A stretch of 64,000 nt of DNA, taken from NCBI GenBank assembly GCA_013407085.1, contig JACCGJ010019866.1, forward strand, positions 1 through 64,000. Reading direction: 5' to 3'. The notes under the pieces are model-generated. The model saw nothing but the letters and a program-made list of their open reading frames with translations, did no database searches and was not told the DNA's origin. The stretch comes from Atriophallophorus winterbourni. Lineage: Eukaryota; Platyhelminthes; Trematoda; Plagiorchiida; Microphallidae. Position numbers and translations under genes: made by a program. This document shows positions 11,151-23,635 of this stretch, piece after piece. Numbering within the stretch: the stretch's first letter is position 1; each line of letters begins with the position of its first letter.

Positions 11151-14040
11151 GGGAAACGTCTGAAAATTCGTTGAAGTAAACCGAGTGTGCTGAATACACT
11201 ATTATAGAAACTGGAAAAAAATTTGTATTAGCATCCATCACACACTCGAAAATCACCCTATAGTTAGTTGAAGAACTAAAACAGCAAAAATCTGGTAGTG
11301 AGTTATGTGCAATAACACAGCGAGCGGATCCGTTCAATTCATGGTTTTCATAATCGAAGTGGTTGATTTTCGCTTCACACACACAAGCCTGGCCTACGTC
11401 AACGAAGATTTGTATTTCATCATTTAGCTTGGAATTTTCATTTGTATTTTGACAAGTTTCAATTGAGTAACCGCCGGATTTCGAGCCATATTTTGAACCT
11501 TTCATGTCTGGGTTCGCATTGGTTTACCGATAAGCCTCATAGTTGATGAAATGCGTGTGCTCTCTTGGATAACCGTTTTTTAACGAGCATTTATTTTTCA
11601 CAATTTAGAACATTATTGCATACGCGGAAAGAGTTTACTGCCCGTACACTGCCTGAATCGAAATTTGCAATTCCGGTTTAATGGAACTTTACACGTATCC
11701 TATAGTATTGTACAGCTACTTTCTGATTGGCACAATCTTTGAATTCATATTTTATTTGTTTCAGAAATTTATTGATACTGTCATTGGAAGGCTGAATTAA
11801 CTCACATGTGTGCACAAAGAAAAATGTAGTCCCCATCGGTGATGAAACTGATTTCATCCTTCTATTTTGTACAGTATTATTTAAATATACATATACTCAG
11901 AGCCGCATTGGTGCTTATGATCGTATTCGAATATAACAAGGTAACATACCAATAAGTTACGTTTGGGTGGGGCCGATTTCCTAGTTTTTGTGAAATTCGG
12001 GTTCATTTTAAGATGCTCCAACTGTCCCTATTGATTTTTAAGGGATTTTGTAATTTTACTCCATATACCTGTCATCCTATGGTTATTTTATACCATAAAA
12101 CATTCTGAGTTTAAATACTGATAGGCGAATTATGCTAATCTAATCCATGCCTGAATCTCCCAGCCCAAAATCACTAAAGAAAACCTGTCTCTGCATCGAG
12201 GTATAAAACTTTCTTGCGTGTCAATCCACTGGACACAGGAATCTTAAATTTCCAACGTAATTTAAATAACGAAGAAATACTAGCACGTATTTTACTGTAC
12301 CTAAGTGATAAATCCTGCGTGAATAATATGTTGCATTCGTTTCCTTTTGTGTATGATGTAACTCAAAAATGATGAGAATTTTACTCGCAATCAACAATAA
12401 TATTCTAAGAACAAATGATAATTTCTAAAATGCTCATTTGCATGAATTTCAATCAATCACACGCAAATGATCTTTTCGGTTCATGATAACTTGTTGAAAC
12501 CTAATCTACATGTTCTTTGGTATATGCCATTGAACAGGTTGGCCAAACCAACCCGGCACGGAGAGGACTGAATGAATGAATTATCCCACTTGGGCAAAAT
12601 GCCTTATTCTACTCATCAAAAGTTACTCAGAACTCGGAAAGTTATATGGTAGAAAAGCAGTAAGCTAAACAATAACCATAGGATGTCGAGGTATATGGAG
12701 TAAAATTATAAATTCTCTCAAAATTCAATAGGGACAGTTTAGAATTGAAAACCGCAAGACATTCCGAGAGTGTGATTTCTTTAGACAAAATGTTCCAAGT
12801 GAAACAAATTCCTACGGAGAAAAATGAAGACGAATATCCAATCGATAATGCGGAATGCTTAAAGCATTTGAACGTTATCATGTTCGAGTAAGGCCATTGG
12901 GCTTTACCAAGTGTTGAAGGGGATGGTTTTCAGTACGTAAGATTTTGAATGCCAACAGGTCACTCCGTATCCCTCGTTTGGTAAAATGGTGTAGATTTAG
13001 TTTTAACATTCGCTCTTTGAAAGGCAAATTTCTGTAATGGGAGAATAACTTTGTCTCACGATGTTAAATCCTGTCAAGAAGTTCGATATCCTTTCTCAGC
13101 CATGGTGCCCAGGCTCTTACGGAATATTCCGTAACAGGACGTACATACGTATTAATTAACCTGGGTAAGATTTCGGGCTTGAAAATCATGAATATCATTT
13201 ATAGAAGACTCAATATACGACAGGCTTAATTGTAAACTGTCCGGCAATGATGTCCAGGCTTAAGGTAAAACAACACCCAGATACTGAGATCTTCCAAGCC
13301 GCAGCATACCGATATGCTCAATTCGAATCGGCAGTGAACAATAACATTAATATATCTCCATCCAAATTCTTTTAATTGTTCATTCGAAAACAATATTCCA
13401 CAAATCAAATTTAAATTATGCACTCAAGCAGATTACCAAAATAAAAATTATATAATGCGAAGATGACATTTTTCTGATTACAACGAGACATTTTAATGAT
13501 TAGAATACTATTTTAACAAATATATATTGTGGTGCTCATACCCCCTTCGCTTACCATATATGAACGCCACAATATGGTATTCGTATATAAGCGCCTCAAG
13601 AAATTATCTTTATTCATGTACACGAATTTTCAGCATTCTTTTTGTAATGCATCTGGAGGATCAAACAGAATAATTACTGATATTTTGCTGGTGCTTACAT
13701 TCCTTGCATTTACTTACAAATATCGACACATAGGATAGCTGAATTGATTAATTTTGATCGAAACAGACAAACACCGAACGTGAGAAAATATTCACGATTT
13801 TATTGATAAGAACTTAAAATGCGTGTGTTGATTACGCACATGCATATCTCATGTTACCTACTCTAATTATCACCGTAAGTGCAAATTTAGTTAAGGTCAA
13901 TTTAACGTTGTCGATATTTGTACGTCTTCCCATCACATGGCCTAGTCTCAACAACACTCTTCATACGATGGTATTACAATGTATTTTTACACATCGTAAC
14001 AAAATGCAGAAAACTTAGGAAAGACAGTTGAAGCCACTCT
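11151..14040. other. Intergenic sequence
   Basis: No gene is supported. A short stretch near 12530-12560 (GAACAGGTTGGCCAAACCAACC) resembles the core of the foldback family. At 13605-13633 there is a motif (TTATTCATGTACACGAAT then TTTCAG) that recurs in near-identical form at 47263-47293. The rest is AT-rich with short open frames. Confidence 0.35.
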
Positions 14041-14083
14041 CAGTTCGGTTTGACACGGCGAAATGTGATCAAGTGAAACACGT

Positions 14084-14479
14084 GTGCAGCAAAACGCAAA
14101 ACCAAAAAAACAACCGCATTTTAGACAATTTTCTAAATGGAATGACAATAATCTGGACCAGCCAAGACTGCTTAAAATCTCGGTCAACTCTAAAAGGCAT
14201 CTAGAAAACATCTTACTATCCGCTTTTCTTTTGCGTAATGAGCGTTCAGAGAACACTGCAAAAACCTTCGCTGATGTGCCCTGGTGGGAAAGGGCTCGGA
14301 ACTCCCAGCAACAAGACCGACCGAAACAGAGGGATGATCGAAGTATAATCCTTTTGGGAGTTCCAGAAGCTGATGAAGCAGTGCAGCGCAAACACGATCA
14401 GCTACATTGGAGATTCCTCCGTGATATATTTGGCTTGCATGATGTAGCTGTTCCGCATCCCCAAATCTACGAATTATAA
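14084..14479 (+). pseudogene. ORF1-like region of the CR1-like LINE
   Basis: A 131-codon, basic, glutamine-rich frame lies upstream of the endonuclease in the position of a LINE ORF1. The centre reads SIILLGVPEADEAVQRKHDQ and then WRFLRDIFG, a pattern seen in ORF1-type proteins of CR1 elements (IxxxGxPE..). I see no complete zinc knuckle. Downstream at about 14500-14680 a second frame continues with RWENGRRPMPREIRLSASK, so the ORF1 is broken by frameshift. RNA-binding or chaperone function is inferred from position only. Confidence 0.55.
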
Positions 14480-15007
14480 CGGCATCGGTCCTAAGCCCCT
14501 TAAAATAACGTTGTTGCGTAAAGATATGTTGAACACAGTTAAAACTCGTTGGGAAAATGGCCGCAGACCAATGCCACGAGAAATTAGACTAAGTGCATCG
14601 AAACTTCATATTGGAAAGATAGATACATCACGAAGTTCAATAGAAACACTACCAAGTCCATCAGTAGTTGAAGTGTCATAAACAAATTCAGCCGATACTA
14701 TGGATCACAGAATTCCAACAGTACAATCTCAAAACTTTCAAGCATACTTGCAAGCAAAAAACCTTCAGATGCCGACTCTGGAGGAGTCGGCCTAACAGAT
14801 ATTCTGCACTCCACTAGTCTCCTTCCCCACACCCCATCCTTGTTAAGAAAAAAAACTATGAAATGCATCTAAACCAACGCACAATGTCTGGGAAACAAAA
14901 TCGGTGAACTGCGTGTAGTTTTTCTGAGATGTTCACCAGACATCATCGCCGTAACGGAAACGTGGCTACAGACTCACCAAACAAATAGTGAACTAGAATT
15001 ACCAGGA

Positions 15008-15850
15008 ATGTCACTTATTCGTCATGACCGTGAAACCAGAGGAGGAGGAATAGCTTTGAATTATAGCCAAAACCTTCTGTGCCGTGAGATTACGGATCCA
15101 GACATCGTGTTACGGGATACACTCTGGTGCTCTTTTCGATTAGCTAACAGCGAAGCCTGTGTTTTGGGAGTAATATATCGCCCACCATCTGCACAAGAAA
15201 CTTACAATCTGGCCCTACTCGACAAAATTCGCATGGTTACTTCCAGATTCACCTGTGGATTTTTAATTATGGGTGACTTCAATTTGCCGAATCTGCAGAG
15301 CAGTACCATTTACCCAGAACACTCCCTCGGGCGCGCATTCAGTGAGTTGTTAGACGATATTCCTCTTTATAAACACATTGCATGTAATACCCGATTTCAC
15401 CCAACCGATTTACCTTCACTCTTGGATCTCGTTCTGACAAGCAATGAACACGACATTGACAACGTTGCTTGCGAAAGTCCACTGGGACTAAGTGATCACG
15501 TCGTCATCCAGTTTGACTATCTGTTTGAAGCTGTAAGAACAATTGATGACCGTAAAACAGTTAGCCGGATCAACATAATGGCGTTGAGTGATGCTCTGAA
15601 AAACATATTTAACTGCCAACCGGAAACCAGCAACGTACATGAGTTTTGGATATGGCTAATATCTAATCTCAAAAGTTCAATCGATGTGAAGTCTGAATTT
15701 GTCCTCAGAAACTCAAGAAAACACCTTGAATTCAAACTAAGAAGCAGAACTCGTAAGTGGTTAATTGCACGAAACATTACTTGGCGACGCCATCAGCAAA
15801 ACCCATCATCAGAGACCTGGGAAACATTCCGTTTACTGCGGAACAATTAA
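15008..15850 (+). pseudogene. Endonuclease domain of the CR1-like LINE ORF2
   Basis: The frame carries an exonuclease-endonuclease-phosphatase fold in order: AVTETWLQ just upstream at about 14950 in another frame, GGGIALNY, VIYRPPSA, IMGDFNLPN (catalytic Asp and Asn block), LLDLVLTS, and LGLSDHVVIQF (catalytic Ser-Asp-His). It continues into the linker (FKLRSRTRKWLIARN). It ends at a stop at 15848-15850, where intact copies would continue to the reverse transcriptase. The 5' part of the domain is separated by stops and frameshifts, so the protein is not made in full. Confidence 0.85.
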
Positions 15851-15933
15851 ACAAATTTGTCATCCAAGACAAGCTGTGCTTCCAAGAAGTGCTATCACGC
15901 ATGATGGAGTAAAACCCCAAAATACTGTATCGT

Positions 15934-17650
15934 ATGGTTAACGATCAAGCTAAGGCGAAACCTGGAGTTGAGTCCGTGAACACATCAGCTGGACCAACAA
16001 CAACTGCAGCAGAAGCTGCTGATGCTTTAGCCACGTTTTATTCATCGGTATTCAACCAGAGAGAACATGCAATAAACATCCCGAATCAGACACTTTCAAA
16101 CACAGTTGTCATGAGTTAGATAAATGTCACTTCGAAACGCGTCCTTCAAGGTTTATTTAATCTTAAAACCGGAAAGTCTCCTGGGACCAATGAAATAACC
16201 CCGCTAATATTGAAGCAATACAAACCACTCACATACTTGTTCGAGCATACACGGGCAAGTGGAGTGATTCCTACGGATTGGAAACGCGGAATAATTTCTC
16301 CTATTTATAAAGGTGGAAATCGGTCCGATCTTTCTAATTACAGACCCGTTACTCTGTTACCTGTGATTTCAAAATTACTTGAGCGACTCATTGTTGACGA
16401 TCTAATGAAACATTTCGAGAATAATCAGTTGCTTTTGAGGAACCAGCATGGATTTATACGAAATTATTTCTGTTTATCTAATTTACTGGTAATGCTAGAT
16501 GATTGGACAAAATCGGTAGATAAAGGGCAAGCAATACACGCGTGCTACTTAGATATCTCAAAAGCATTCGATCGTGTTGACCATATCCTACTACTGCAGA
16601 AGCTTGAAAGGCTTGATATCACTGGAAAGTTGTTAAATTGGCTAAATGACTACCTAACAAAACGCACTGCCCTGGTTCGTGTTGATGGTGCATTAACAGA
16701 ACTAATCGCAGCAACTAGCGGATTTCCCCAATGTTCAATCCTATTTCTGGTTTATGTCTATGAAATACCGGAAATTGTTCGATGTAACATTTCGTTATTT
16801 GCGGCCGACATAAATATATGGCCCTGCATTCGTAGTCCAGAAGACTGTTTGCTATTAAAAAAAGATTTGGACAGCAATCGATTGGAATATGTTTGGGACC
16901 GATCGTGTATTCATAATGCAAAGGAATTTGTGTGAAATCGGTTAACCGATTGCACACAAATTCCTTTGCATTAAGATTTGGACACGCTTCACAGCTGGTC
17001 GTTGAAGAACAAACTGTCGTTTGACTTCAACAAATGCAGGATCATGAATGTGGGGAATCCAGTAGAGTTCACATATCATATAGGTTTGCATGCCCTTGAA
17101 AATTGCAGTGAAGAAAAAGATTAGGGTGTCTGGATATGCATCAGTTTAAAAACATCACTTCAAACTAACAGTGCCTTTACAAAGCAACAATTGTCCTAAA
17201 TCTACTCAAACGGGTATTTGGGAAATTTTCGCCCAAGATATTCCCAAGGATCATAAATACATACTTGAGACTAGTCATAGAATACGGTGTGCAGTCATGG
17301 TTTCCGTGGCTCAAGAAGGATGTTGAACTTATGCATCGAATCTATCACCGCCCAAAAAACCAGTTCTCAGAATCCGAAACAAACATTATAAAGAAAGGAT
17401 TGCTCAACTGAATCTGTTCGACTTTCCCTATCAACAAATCAGAGGAGAACTTATCCTACTTTACAAAATATTTCATACCCTGAACCATCCCTTACAGGAT
17501 TTATTCATGCGAAGGGATGCGAGAAATTATCGGACCATGAATATGTGCTGGTGGTACACCATTCCCGCCTGAACTGTAGAAGGTATTTTTACTCTGTCCA
17601 TATCTGTTTTACTTGGAACAGTTTACCTTCAACCGTTGTTCACTCCGCCA
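15934..17650 (+). pseudogene. Reverse transcriptase region of the CR1-like LINE ORF2
   Basis: Two open pieces (15934-16119 and 16210-16935) hold KPGVESV, a GxNEITPLIL block, WKRGIISPIYKGG, NYRPVTLLPVISKLLERL, YLDISKAFDRVDH and SGFPQCSILFLVYVYEIP. The catalytic block reads FAADIN instead of FADDIK, so one of the two metal-binding aspartates is lost. The frame is then interrupted by the palindromic insertion and resumes at about 16975 with LHSWSLKNKLSFDFNKC. Downstream, several stops precede the end of homology (HTLNHPLQDLFMRRDA near 17480). The copy is inactive. Confidence 0.88.
16862..16984. mobile_element. Palindromic insertion with 11-12 bp target-site duplication
   Basis: A 100 bp segment (16873-16972) sits inside the LINE reverse transcriptase, flanked by AAGATTTGGAC(A) at 16862-16873 and 16973-16984. 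Removing one copy and the insert restores the LINE reading KDLDTLHSW. The right half is a spacer-free palindrome: arms 16915-16943 and 16944-16972 match at 28 of 29 positions. The left part (16885-16914) is shared with the repeat at 1.9 kb. A 9-12 bp duplication would suit a Mutator-like non-autonomous DNA element, but the ends do not form simple terminal inverted repeats, so the class is open. Confidence 0.85.
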
Positions 17651-17699
17651 GCTTGCATGAATTTAAAACGAATTTAAACTAATTTTTGTTGAATTATTC

Positions 17700-19715
17700 T
17701 CTACTCTCTACTCTAGGGATAGTACGGTTTTACCACATATTTTTGAAAATGTCGAGCGGTTGCCGACTATTGAATATCTAGATACTCCCCCTACACTTGA
17801 TGAGCTCAATAGAGCAATCGACCGCTTAGCGAATGGGAAGGCCCCTGGTGACGACGGAATTCCACCTGAGCTCATCAAATGCGGTAGAGCAGCATTATTA
17901 CAACCGCTTCACCATTTGCTTCTTCAGTGCTGGCAAGAGATGCGAGACACAAAGATCATCACGCTATTTAAGAATAAAGAAGATAGAGGCGACTGAAAAA
18001 ATTACAGAGGAATCTCCCTTCTGAGTGTTGTAGGCAAATTATTTGCTAAAGTCTCACAGATCCGGCTGCAAGTTTTAGCTGATAGAATTTACTCCAAATC
18101 TCAATGTGGCTTCCGCAAGGGAAGATTAACCGTTGACATGATCTTCTCCCTGAGACAACTTCAAGAAAAGTGTCGGGAACAGCGTATGCCATTATACGCT
18201 GTTTTTATTGATTTAACGAAGGCATTCGACTACGTCAGCATGGAGGGTCTTTTCAAAATGCTTGATTTGATAGGCTGCCCCCAATACTGCTAAAGCTCGT
18301 TATTTCGTTCCACTCAGGCATGAAAGGCTCAGTCCATTTTAACGGTATCAGCTCAGAAGCCTTTGAAATTCGCCGAGGCGTCAAACAAGGGTGTGTTCTT
18401 GCTCCCACGCTGTTCGGCATTTTCTTTGCTCTGCTTCTGAAGCACGCTTTCAGAACGAGAACAGAAGGTATTTACCTACGCACGCGAAGTGATGGCAAGC
18501 TTTTCAACCTAAACCGGTTGAGAGCACAAACCAAGGCACGAAATGTGCTTATCCGTGACCTGCTGTTTGCCGACGATGCAGCCTTTATTGCTCACTCCCA
18601 AGAGCACCTTCAGTCACTAATGGACTGTTTTTCGTCGGCATGCAAAGACTTTGGTCTAACAATCAGCATGAGCAAGACCAAAGTCCTTGGCCAAGGGACT
18701 GTATCGCCTCCAATCATAACTGTTGGAAACTGTCAGCTTGAATCAGTACATCAGTTCACATACCTTGGTTCAACCATTGCGGATAACCTCTCGCTAGACA
18801 CGGAGATTGATAAGCGGATTGGCAGAGCAGCTGTCATTCTGTCCCGTTTGAACTCTCGTGTTTGGGGTAACCGCAAGCTGACTGTAAAGACGAAAGATGA
18901 TGGTGTACAGCGCGTGCGTACTAAATGCTTTACTGTACGGCAGTGAAACCTGGACCACCCACGCAAGACACGAACGGAAGCTGAATGCTTTCCATCTACG
19001 AAGCATCCGTCGTAACTTGAACATATCGTGGATGGACAGAGTGACTAATGCTGAAGTGCTTTCAAAAGCTGGTCTACAAAGCATGTTCACTCTATTGCGA
19101 CAGCGCCGCTTGCGCTGGCTTGGCCATGTCTATAGAATGGAAAATGGTCGTATTCCGAAAGATCTACTCTAATGTGAGCTGCAACTAGGAAGTCAACCAT
19201 TGGGGAGACCGCACTTGCGGTACAAAGACGTTTGCAAAAGAGATATGAAAGCTTTTGACATTGACCCGGAGAGTTGGGAAGAACTTGCTCTTGACCGCTC
19301 ACATTAGAGGCACTGTGGAAAGCGTCGTCTGCATGTTGGGGAGAAGCAGATACAGCTCTTGGCGGCTGAACGCAGATCACGCCGCCGACGTGCAACTGAC
19401 GCAATACAACCGAGTTCTGACTATCGTTGCCAGCGCTGCGGGAGAGATTGTTCCTCCCGAATCGGACTGTTTAGTCACTTAAAAAGCTGCAAAACTTGAA
19501 CATTCACGCGTTTGTGATGTACATCCATGGTCGACATCGACCGAAGGAGGCCAACAACAACATTCGTTTCCAGTACACTTATACACTGCTTAATCTACTT
19601 CCTTATCTTGTTTATACACTTAAATTTAAATTTTTACCATCCTATGGTTGTTGTTAAGCTTGTTGCTTTTTAGACCATCAGAAACCTTGAATTACCTTGA
19701 ATAATAACATAAACA
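17700..19715 (+). mobile_element. RTE-like LINE, 5'-truncated and frameshifted
   Basis: The element starts within the reverse-transcriptase ORF (TIEYLDTPPTLDELNRAI, then GKAPGDDGIPPELIKC) and runs to the 3' end. Ordered motifs are NYRGISLLSVVGKLFAK, SQCGFRKGRLTVDMI, VFIDLTKAFD, RRGVKQGCVLAPTLF and the intact catalytic block LLFADDAAFIA (18320-18946 frame). Then come FTYLGSTIADN, a C-terminal RRLRWLGHVYRMENGRIP, and a C-terminal zinc-finger-like CQRCGRDCSSRIGLFSH. Several frameshifts and a stop near 17994 kill it. The 3' UTR ends with a tandem CCTTGAATTA motif near 19687-19705. At least eight other pieces of this family are present in the window, most of them only the 3' end. Confidence 0.9.
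18320..18946 (+). pseudogene. RTE-like reverse transcriptase, catalytic segment
   Basis: The longest open piece of this element holds palm motifs GVKQGCVLAPTLF and LLFADDAAFIA with both aspartates, then the thumb region LTISMSKTKVLGQG and HQFTYLGSTIADNLSLDTEI. It lies between frameshifts at about 18300 and 18900; the next frame (18897-19172) carries LNALLYGSETW and LRWLGHVYRMENG. The catalytic core is conserved but the ORF is fragmented. Confidence 0.88.
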
Positions 19716-19739
19716 GCAATAATTATAGGCTTTTCTTAT

Positions 19740-20420
19740 AATTTCTACATCATTCAATGCTCTCCTGGAAATACGTGGTTCACTGGAGAACAGAAAATTT
19801 GAGCGCTCGATCCCAAATGTGTAGGCGCATCATCCCATTCTGTTGAGTAGTAAGTTAAAGGCAAATTGAGGATTGATGCTTGTTTTGTATCGCTTTGTCA
19901 TCTAAAACGGTTGGCGTGATTCTACAAGGCTGTAAGAATCAAGATTTTATGGTGGAAAAAGCAATCGCTTTACATGTACCATTGGATGACAGCTATGAAA
20001 TACAGAGGATGCAATCAAAATTCTATTGAGGTGTTTGATTTGTGTGGGGGACAATATATCGGGCCCATAGTGGAGTGCTCTTTTATGTAAGCATCCATTT
20101 TTGATTTGAAATCACGGATCGTAGGAGCATTCAGAATATCCCGTGTAAGTGAATTCCACAGAAAGCAAATACGCACCAAGTAAGTTTAATAAACTCGCAT
20201 TCATTTATAAATCAAGTTGTTTCATAGTATGGTTTTTGGGAAGGTCACTTCAATATAGCATCGAACGCTAAAAGTATTTTCGCAATCCGTTTACGAAGTA
20301 CGTGGTTCAATTAAAATTTTGCCCACATGTGAATTTAGATGTTCAGCTTTTCTAACAACTCACATGCACTTCGCGTATAACGCACAGGAACGATGAACTA
20401 CTTAATGATACAATTAAAGT
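19740..20420 (-). pseudogene. C-terminal remnant of another LINE ORF2
   Basis: On the - strand, around 20175-20050, the reading is LWNSLTRDILNAPTIRDFKS followed by a stretch like MDAYIKEHSTMG. This is the typical end of a LINE ORF2 (FxWNxLPxxVxxAPTxxxFK). Neighbouring frames are broken. The boundaries are approximate. It differs from the CR1-like and RTE-like copies nearby, so it belongs to a further family or subfamily. Confidence 0.6.
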
Positions 20421-21125
20421 CTTAACAGTGCTTCGCTAACTGAATGAACATACTGGTTGTTACGGAAATAGAGGCATAGGAATTGACGTCCTATTTCTAA
20501 AAAATGGACAGACAATTAACCTCAAAGTTGCAGCTTCAAGAGAAATCACTGGATCGACCATTAAAATGATTCAGACATCACAATTTCACTCTCAGTAACT
20601 ATGGCACCCTCAACGTAGAGACAGAAACAAAAGTACATGAGACCTACTCGCAAATGCCACAAGAGCATTCGATAAAGGGATCGGAAAGTAGGTGTCCTAC
20701 AATCTCGGTAAATGAGTCATCGTGTTTTCATAAACAAATATACTGGCATTTGGGTAGTTCGAAGGTGGACGGTGAATTTTTTCCGGCGACTCTGCTGTTC
20801 CACGTATGATTCATTATAAAATAGGATTTACAGGAAAAGTAATGTTGAAACTGGCGAAATATTGATTTTAGGAAGCAGCATCAAATTATCAGAAAAATTC
20901 AGATTACTTAAAAGTTAGATGGCAAACCATTGCGCAAATTTAATCAAATCGACTTCTTGAATAAGCAGCAGTTCTAGCGAAGAACTCCGCTTGTTCGAAT
21001 GTTGCGAGCTATATCCTGTGAAATTCGGAGCGTGCTTTTTGTCGAATAGTTTAACAACAACGTGCCTTATCGGTGCTCCCAGATCTGATTATAGTAAAAT
21101 AATCAAGCTCAGCGAAGTTTTCATG
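20421..21125. other. Unassigned sequence
   Basis: No motif, gene or repeat was recognised on either strand. Confidence 0.3.
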
Positions 21126-21129
21126 ATCG

Positions 21130-21295
21130 AAGTACCAGCCTTATCCAACAGAGGCCTACAGCCTCAACTTATTTACCTTTTCCCGTTGTTTAAAGACAAG
21201 CGGATCCTGATCGTACTGCCCCTACAGGATTAGTGCAAGCAGTGTGAAACAGAGGGTGGGGTGTGTTATGAAAATACATGCAAATGAAGGTTATG
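21130..21295 (+). repeat. Foldback-family repeat, diverged
   Basis: Shares the ordered blocks of the family at 9.9-10.1 kb: a GTACCAGCCTTATCC core, AAGCGGATCCTGATCGTAC, a CAGGATTAGTGCA block and ATACATGCAAATGA. It is more diverged than the copies at 9.9 and 59.8 kb. Confidence 0.6.
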
Positions 21296-21915
21296 TTCAA
21301 AGGTTAAAGTGAGTGAATTCGAAATTTTAGGAGACTGCACTTCACTCAATTTTATGATTAATTCTGTTCGGGAAAAGAAGCGAAAGTGGCTCGTAAATCA
21401 ACGGCTAAATTCATCATGGAAGTCCTGTATAGTGTGTGAAACTGGCGCAGCTGGCTATCATTGAATCAAATTCCAGGCAATAATGCTCTGGCGAAAAAAA
21501 CGACTCACTGGATATATTCTGGTCATTTTGGCGAGAGAATCACTCAATTTTTTATAGGTCCGATTGCAAGCAATACTAAGTTTCAGCTATCATCTCGAAG
21601 ATATTGTTATGGATCTCAGATGAGCTGTTGAACTCAACTCCAAGGATAAAACAAGAGACGAAAATGCCGAAAATACGGGGGACAACACTCACAAATCAAC
21701 AAGAATTCGGTTATTGGAAGAAATTCATGAGAACGGTTTGAATTGCAGCTTGTTCGTAGTGAGGATCACATGGAGGAACTCAGAACATATTGAACGATGG
21801 GTAATTAGTCATGGTCGGTCAAAGCAGCTCAAACTGGCGATGGCTCGAAGGTAGTCGGTCTGCGCGGAATCGCCTGCCACACCAGATAGAGGTTAATAAT
21901 GGTGTAGATACGTTC
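21296..21915. other. Unassigned sequence
   Basis: Nothing recognised; short open frames only. Confidence 0.3.
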
Positions 21916-21917
21916 GA

Positions 21918-22080
21918 TGTTTTGCTGAATGCAGATCACGCCACCGGCGTGCAACTGACACCGATCGACCGAGTACCGCTTTTCGCTGCGGGAGATATTT
22001 TTCCTCCCGAATCGGACTGTTTAGTCACTGAAAAAGCTGTGAGGTATATCCATGGTTGATATCGACCGAAGGAGGCCACC
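21918..22080 (+). pseudogene. 3' end fragment of the RTE-like LINE
   Basis: Aligns to 19370-19555 in the main RTE-like copy: CTGAATGCAGATCACGCC, the CTCCCGAATCGGACTGTTTAG block that encodes part of the terminal zinc finger, and the CCATGGTTGATATCGACCGA 3' UTR block. Confidence 0.85.
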
Positions 22081-23450
22081 ACACAAGCTATTTATGTGTG
22101 TGGTTCATTGTCAGTTGCGTAAAATACGCGAGGCTAATCGGCGTTTTCTTGACTTGTGAATCGTAACGAAAGAAACAGCTAGACAGGGAATAGAAGTAGA
22201 CATGGTTGATGTTGGATTTGGGGAGTCCTTAAGGAATGGGTTGGCAGCTTAGCAGACGTAGTAGACTGACGTGGCATAAACGCCCAACCCTACAATATGA
22301 AGCAAAATTCTCAAACTTTATCCTAGCACGTGTTGAATAAGCAAAGATGACTGAACAGTTTGAACTTGCCTTAAGCGAAGGAGGAGCATCTATTTTTATT
22401 TGGACTGGTCATACATACATTATAAAACAAGCAAATACTTTAAAGATCCGCGAAGGTAAAGCTGGAACAGTTATCTTAATACCAATACTGCAACAGAAAA
22501 ATCAACCCAATATACGAGCGAATTTCGACCAGTCGGATAATACATTACAGACCACTTCGATTTTCGTTTATTTGTTTCCATTTGAAACACAGACATGGAA
22601 TAATTTTATTCGAATTTTTCCAACACGCTGTTACATTTTAATCATTCGACCGGCCAGCCAAATCGATTATGAATGCCGTTGGCGCCGAATAACGTGTGCG
22701 ATTTCGCGCCAAATTGAGCTGGTTCCACATATTACCAGCTGACGGGCTCATATCCGGCGGTTGGAGTAGGGTTCGTTTCGAAAATGGACGCATATTTTAA
22801 TGGTTGTGAAAGCTATGAATGACCGTGAAAAAGGGAAAAAATTTCCTTCAAAAATTTGTTTCGAGTGCACACATTGGTCGATATAACCGTTACACCATAA
22901 TCGGTAATACAAGGGCTTTGGCTGATTGTTGCTTGAGGTGGGTTGTGTATAGTCAGCGATTATTTTGAGCAATTTTCGGCTGCTTGAAATTTACAATCGT
23001 CAAGTATTTGGTTTTTAGACAATAAAAACCATAAATTACCTTTGAGTCAAGGGTTTCCGATTTATAGTGTAAATTTTTGTATGAGAGCTGAACGTTTTAC
23101 AATAATATTCCACAAATATTTAATGAATATTTGAATAATGGAAAGGTAGCGAAATAGCCTTGCAGCTTCCTGTTTGTAAAAATGATCAATTACATCCGCC
23201 AGGATTCAGAGGAGACGATGTCAAAGTCCATATAACCAAATGCTATTTGCTGTACACCAGCTAGACGAAGTTGAAGAGAAACACATTGTGCCTAGATCGA
23301 CAATGTTTCCAGCCCTATAGGCGCAATTATTATTTTTCGTGCAAGGTCATTTGACCCGCCCTGCTTTTCGAACCACATATACTACTGATAGGTAAATTCT
23401 GACTTCAACCGAACAATCAATTACTTTTTTGAATAATGGGAAATAAAGTT
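22081..23450. other. Unassigned sequence with one hydrophobic open frame
   Basis: A 131-codon + strand frame (22347-22742) is the longest here. It has no recognised domain and no clear splice sites, so I leave it unassigned. The remainder is AT-rich. Near 23025-23060 a CATAAATTACCTTTGAGTC stretch resembles LINE 3' tails in the window. Confidence 0.3.
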
Positions 23451-23452
23451 GA

Positions 23453-23545
23453 TGCGCATGCTATCCACATTTGGACATGATGAGGGTAAACTGGAAGTGG
23501 GGAGTGTGATGGAAATGCGTGCAAATACGAAAAGTATGAGAAATA
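23453..23545 (+). repeat. Fragment of the foldback family
   Basis: Short, diverged piece with GATGCGCATGC, a GATGAGGGTAAAC block and GTGTGATGGAAATGCGTGCAA, equivalent to the outer part of the arm seen at 10.0-10.1 kb. Confidence 0.5.
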
Positions 23546-23635
23546 GTCAGAAACCGGTAGTGGTAATCAGTCAAGGAAATATTTGTTTACTACCAGTTCA
23601 AACTCACTGAACACAATATTAGTGATTTCACCTGA

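Larger units (their letters stand above)
14041..17690 (+). mobile_element. CR1-like LINE, nearly full length but inactivated
   Basis: The order is ORF1-like frame (14084-14479, basic, unrecognised), apurinic endonuclease (about 14870-15530), linker, reverse transcriptase (about 15720-17200) and C-terminal region ending near 17690. Frameshifts and stops divide both ORFs. A 100 bp palindromic element interrupts the reverse transcriptase at 16873-16972 (see separate entry). The tail is AT-rich with a TTGAATT-like motif. An RTE-like LINE in the same orientation follows directly. The element would have moved by target-primed reverse transcription but this copy cannot now encode its proteins. Confidence 0.88.

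Noticed and set aside
15517..15777. - strand 86-codon frame
   Set aside because: It is a shadow of the LINE endonuclease and linker coding sequence on the + strand.
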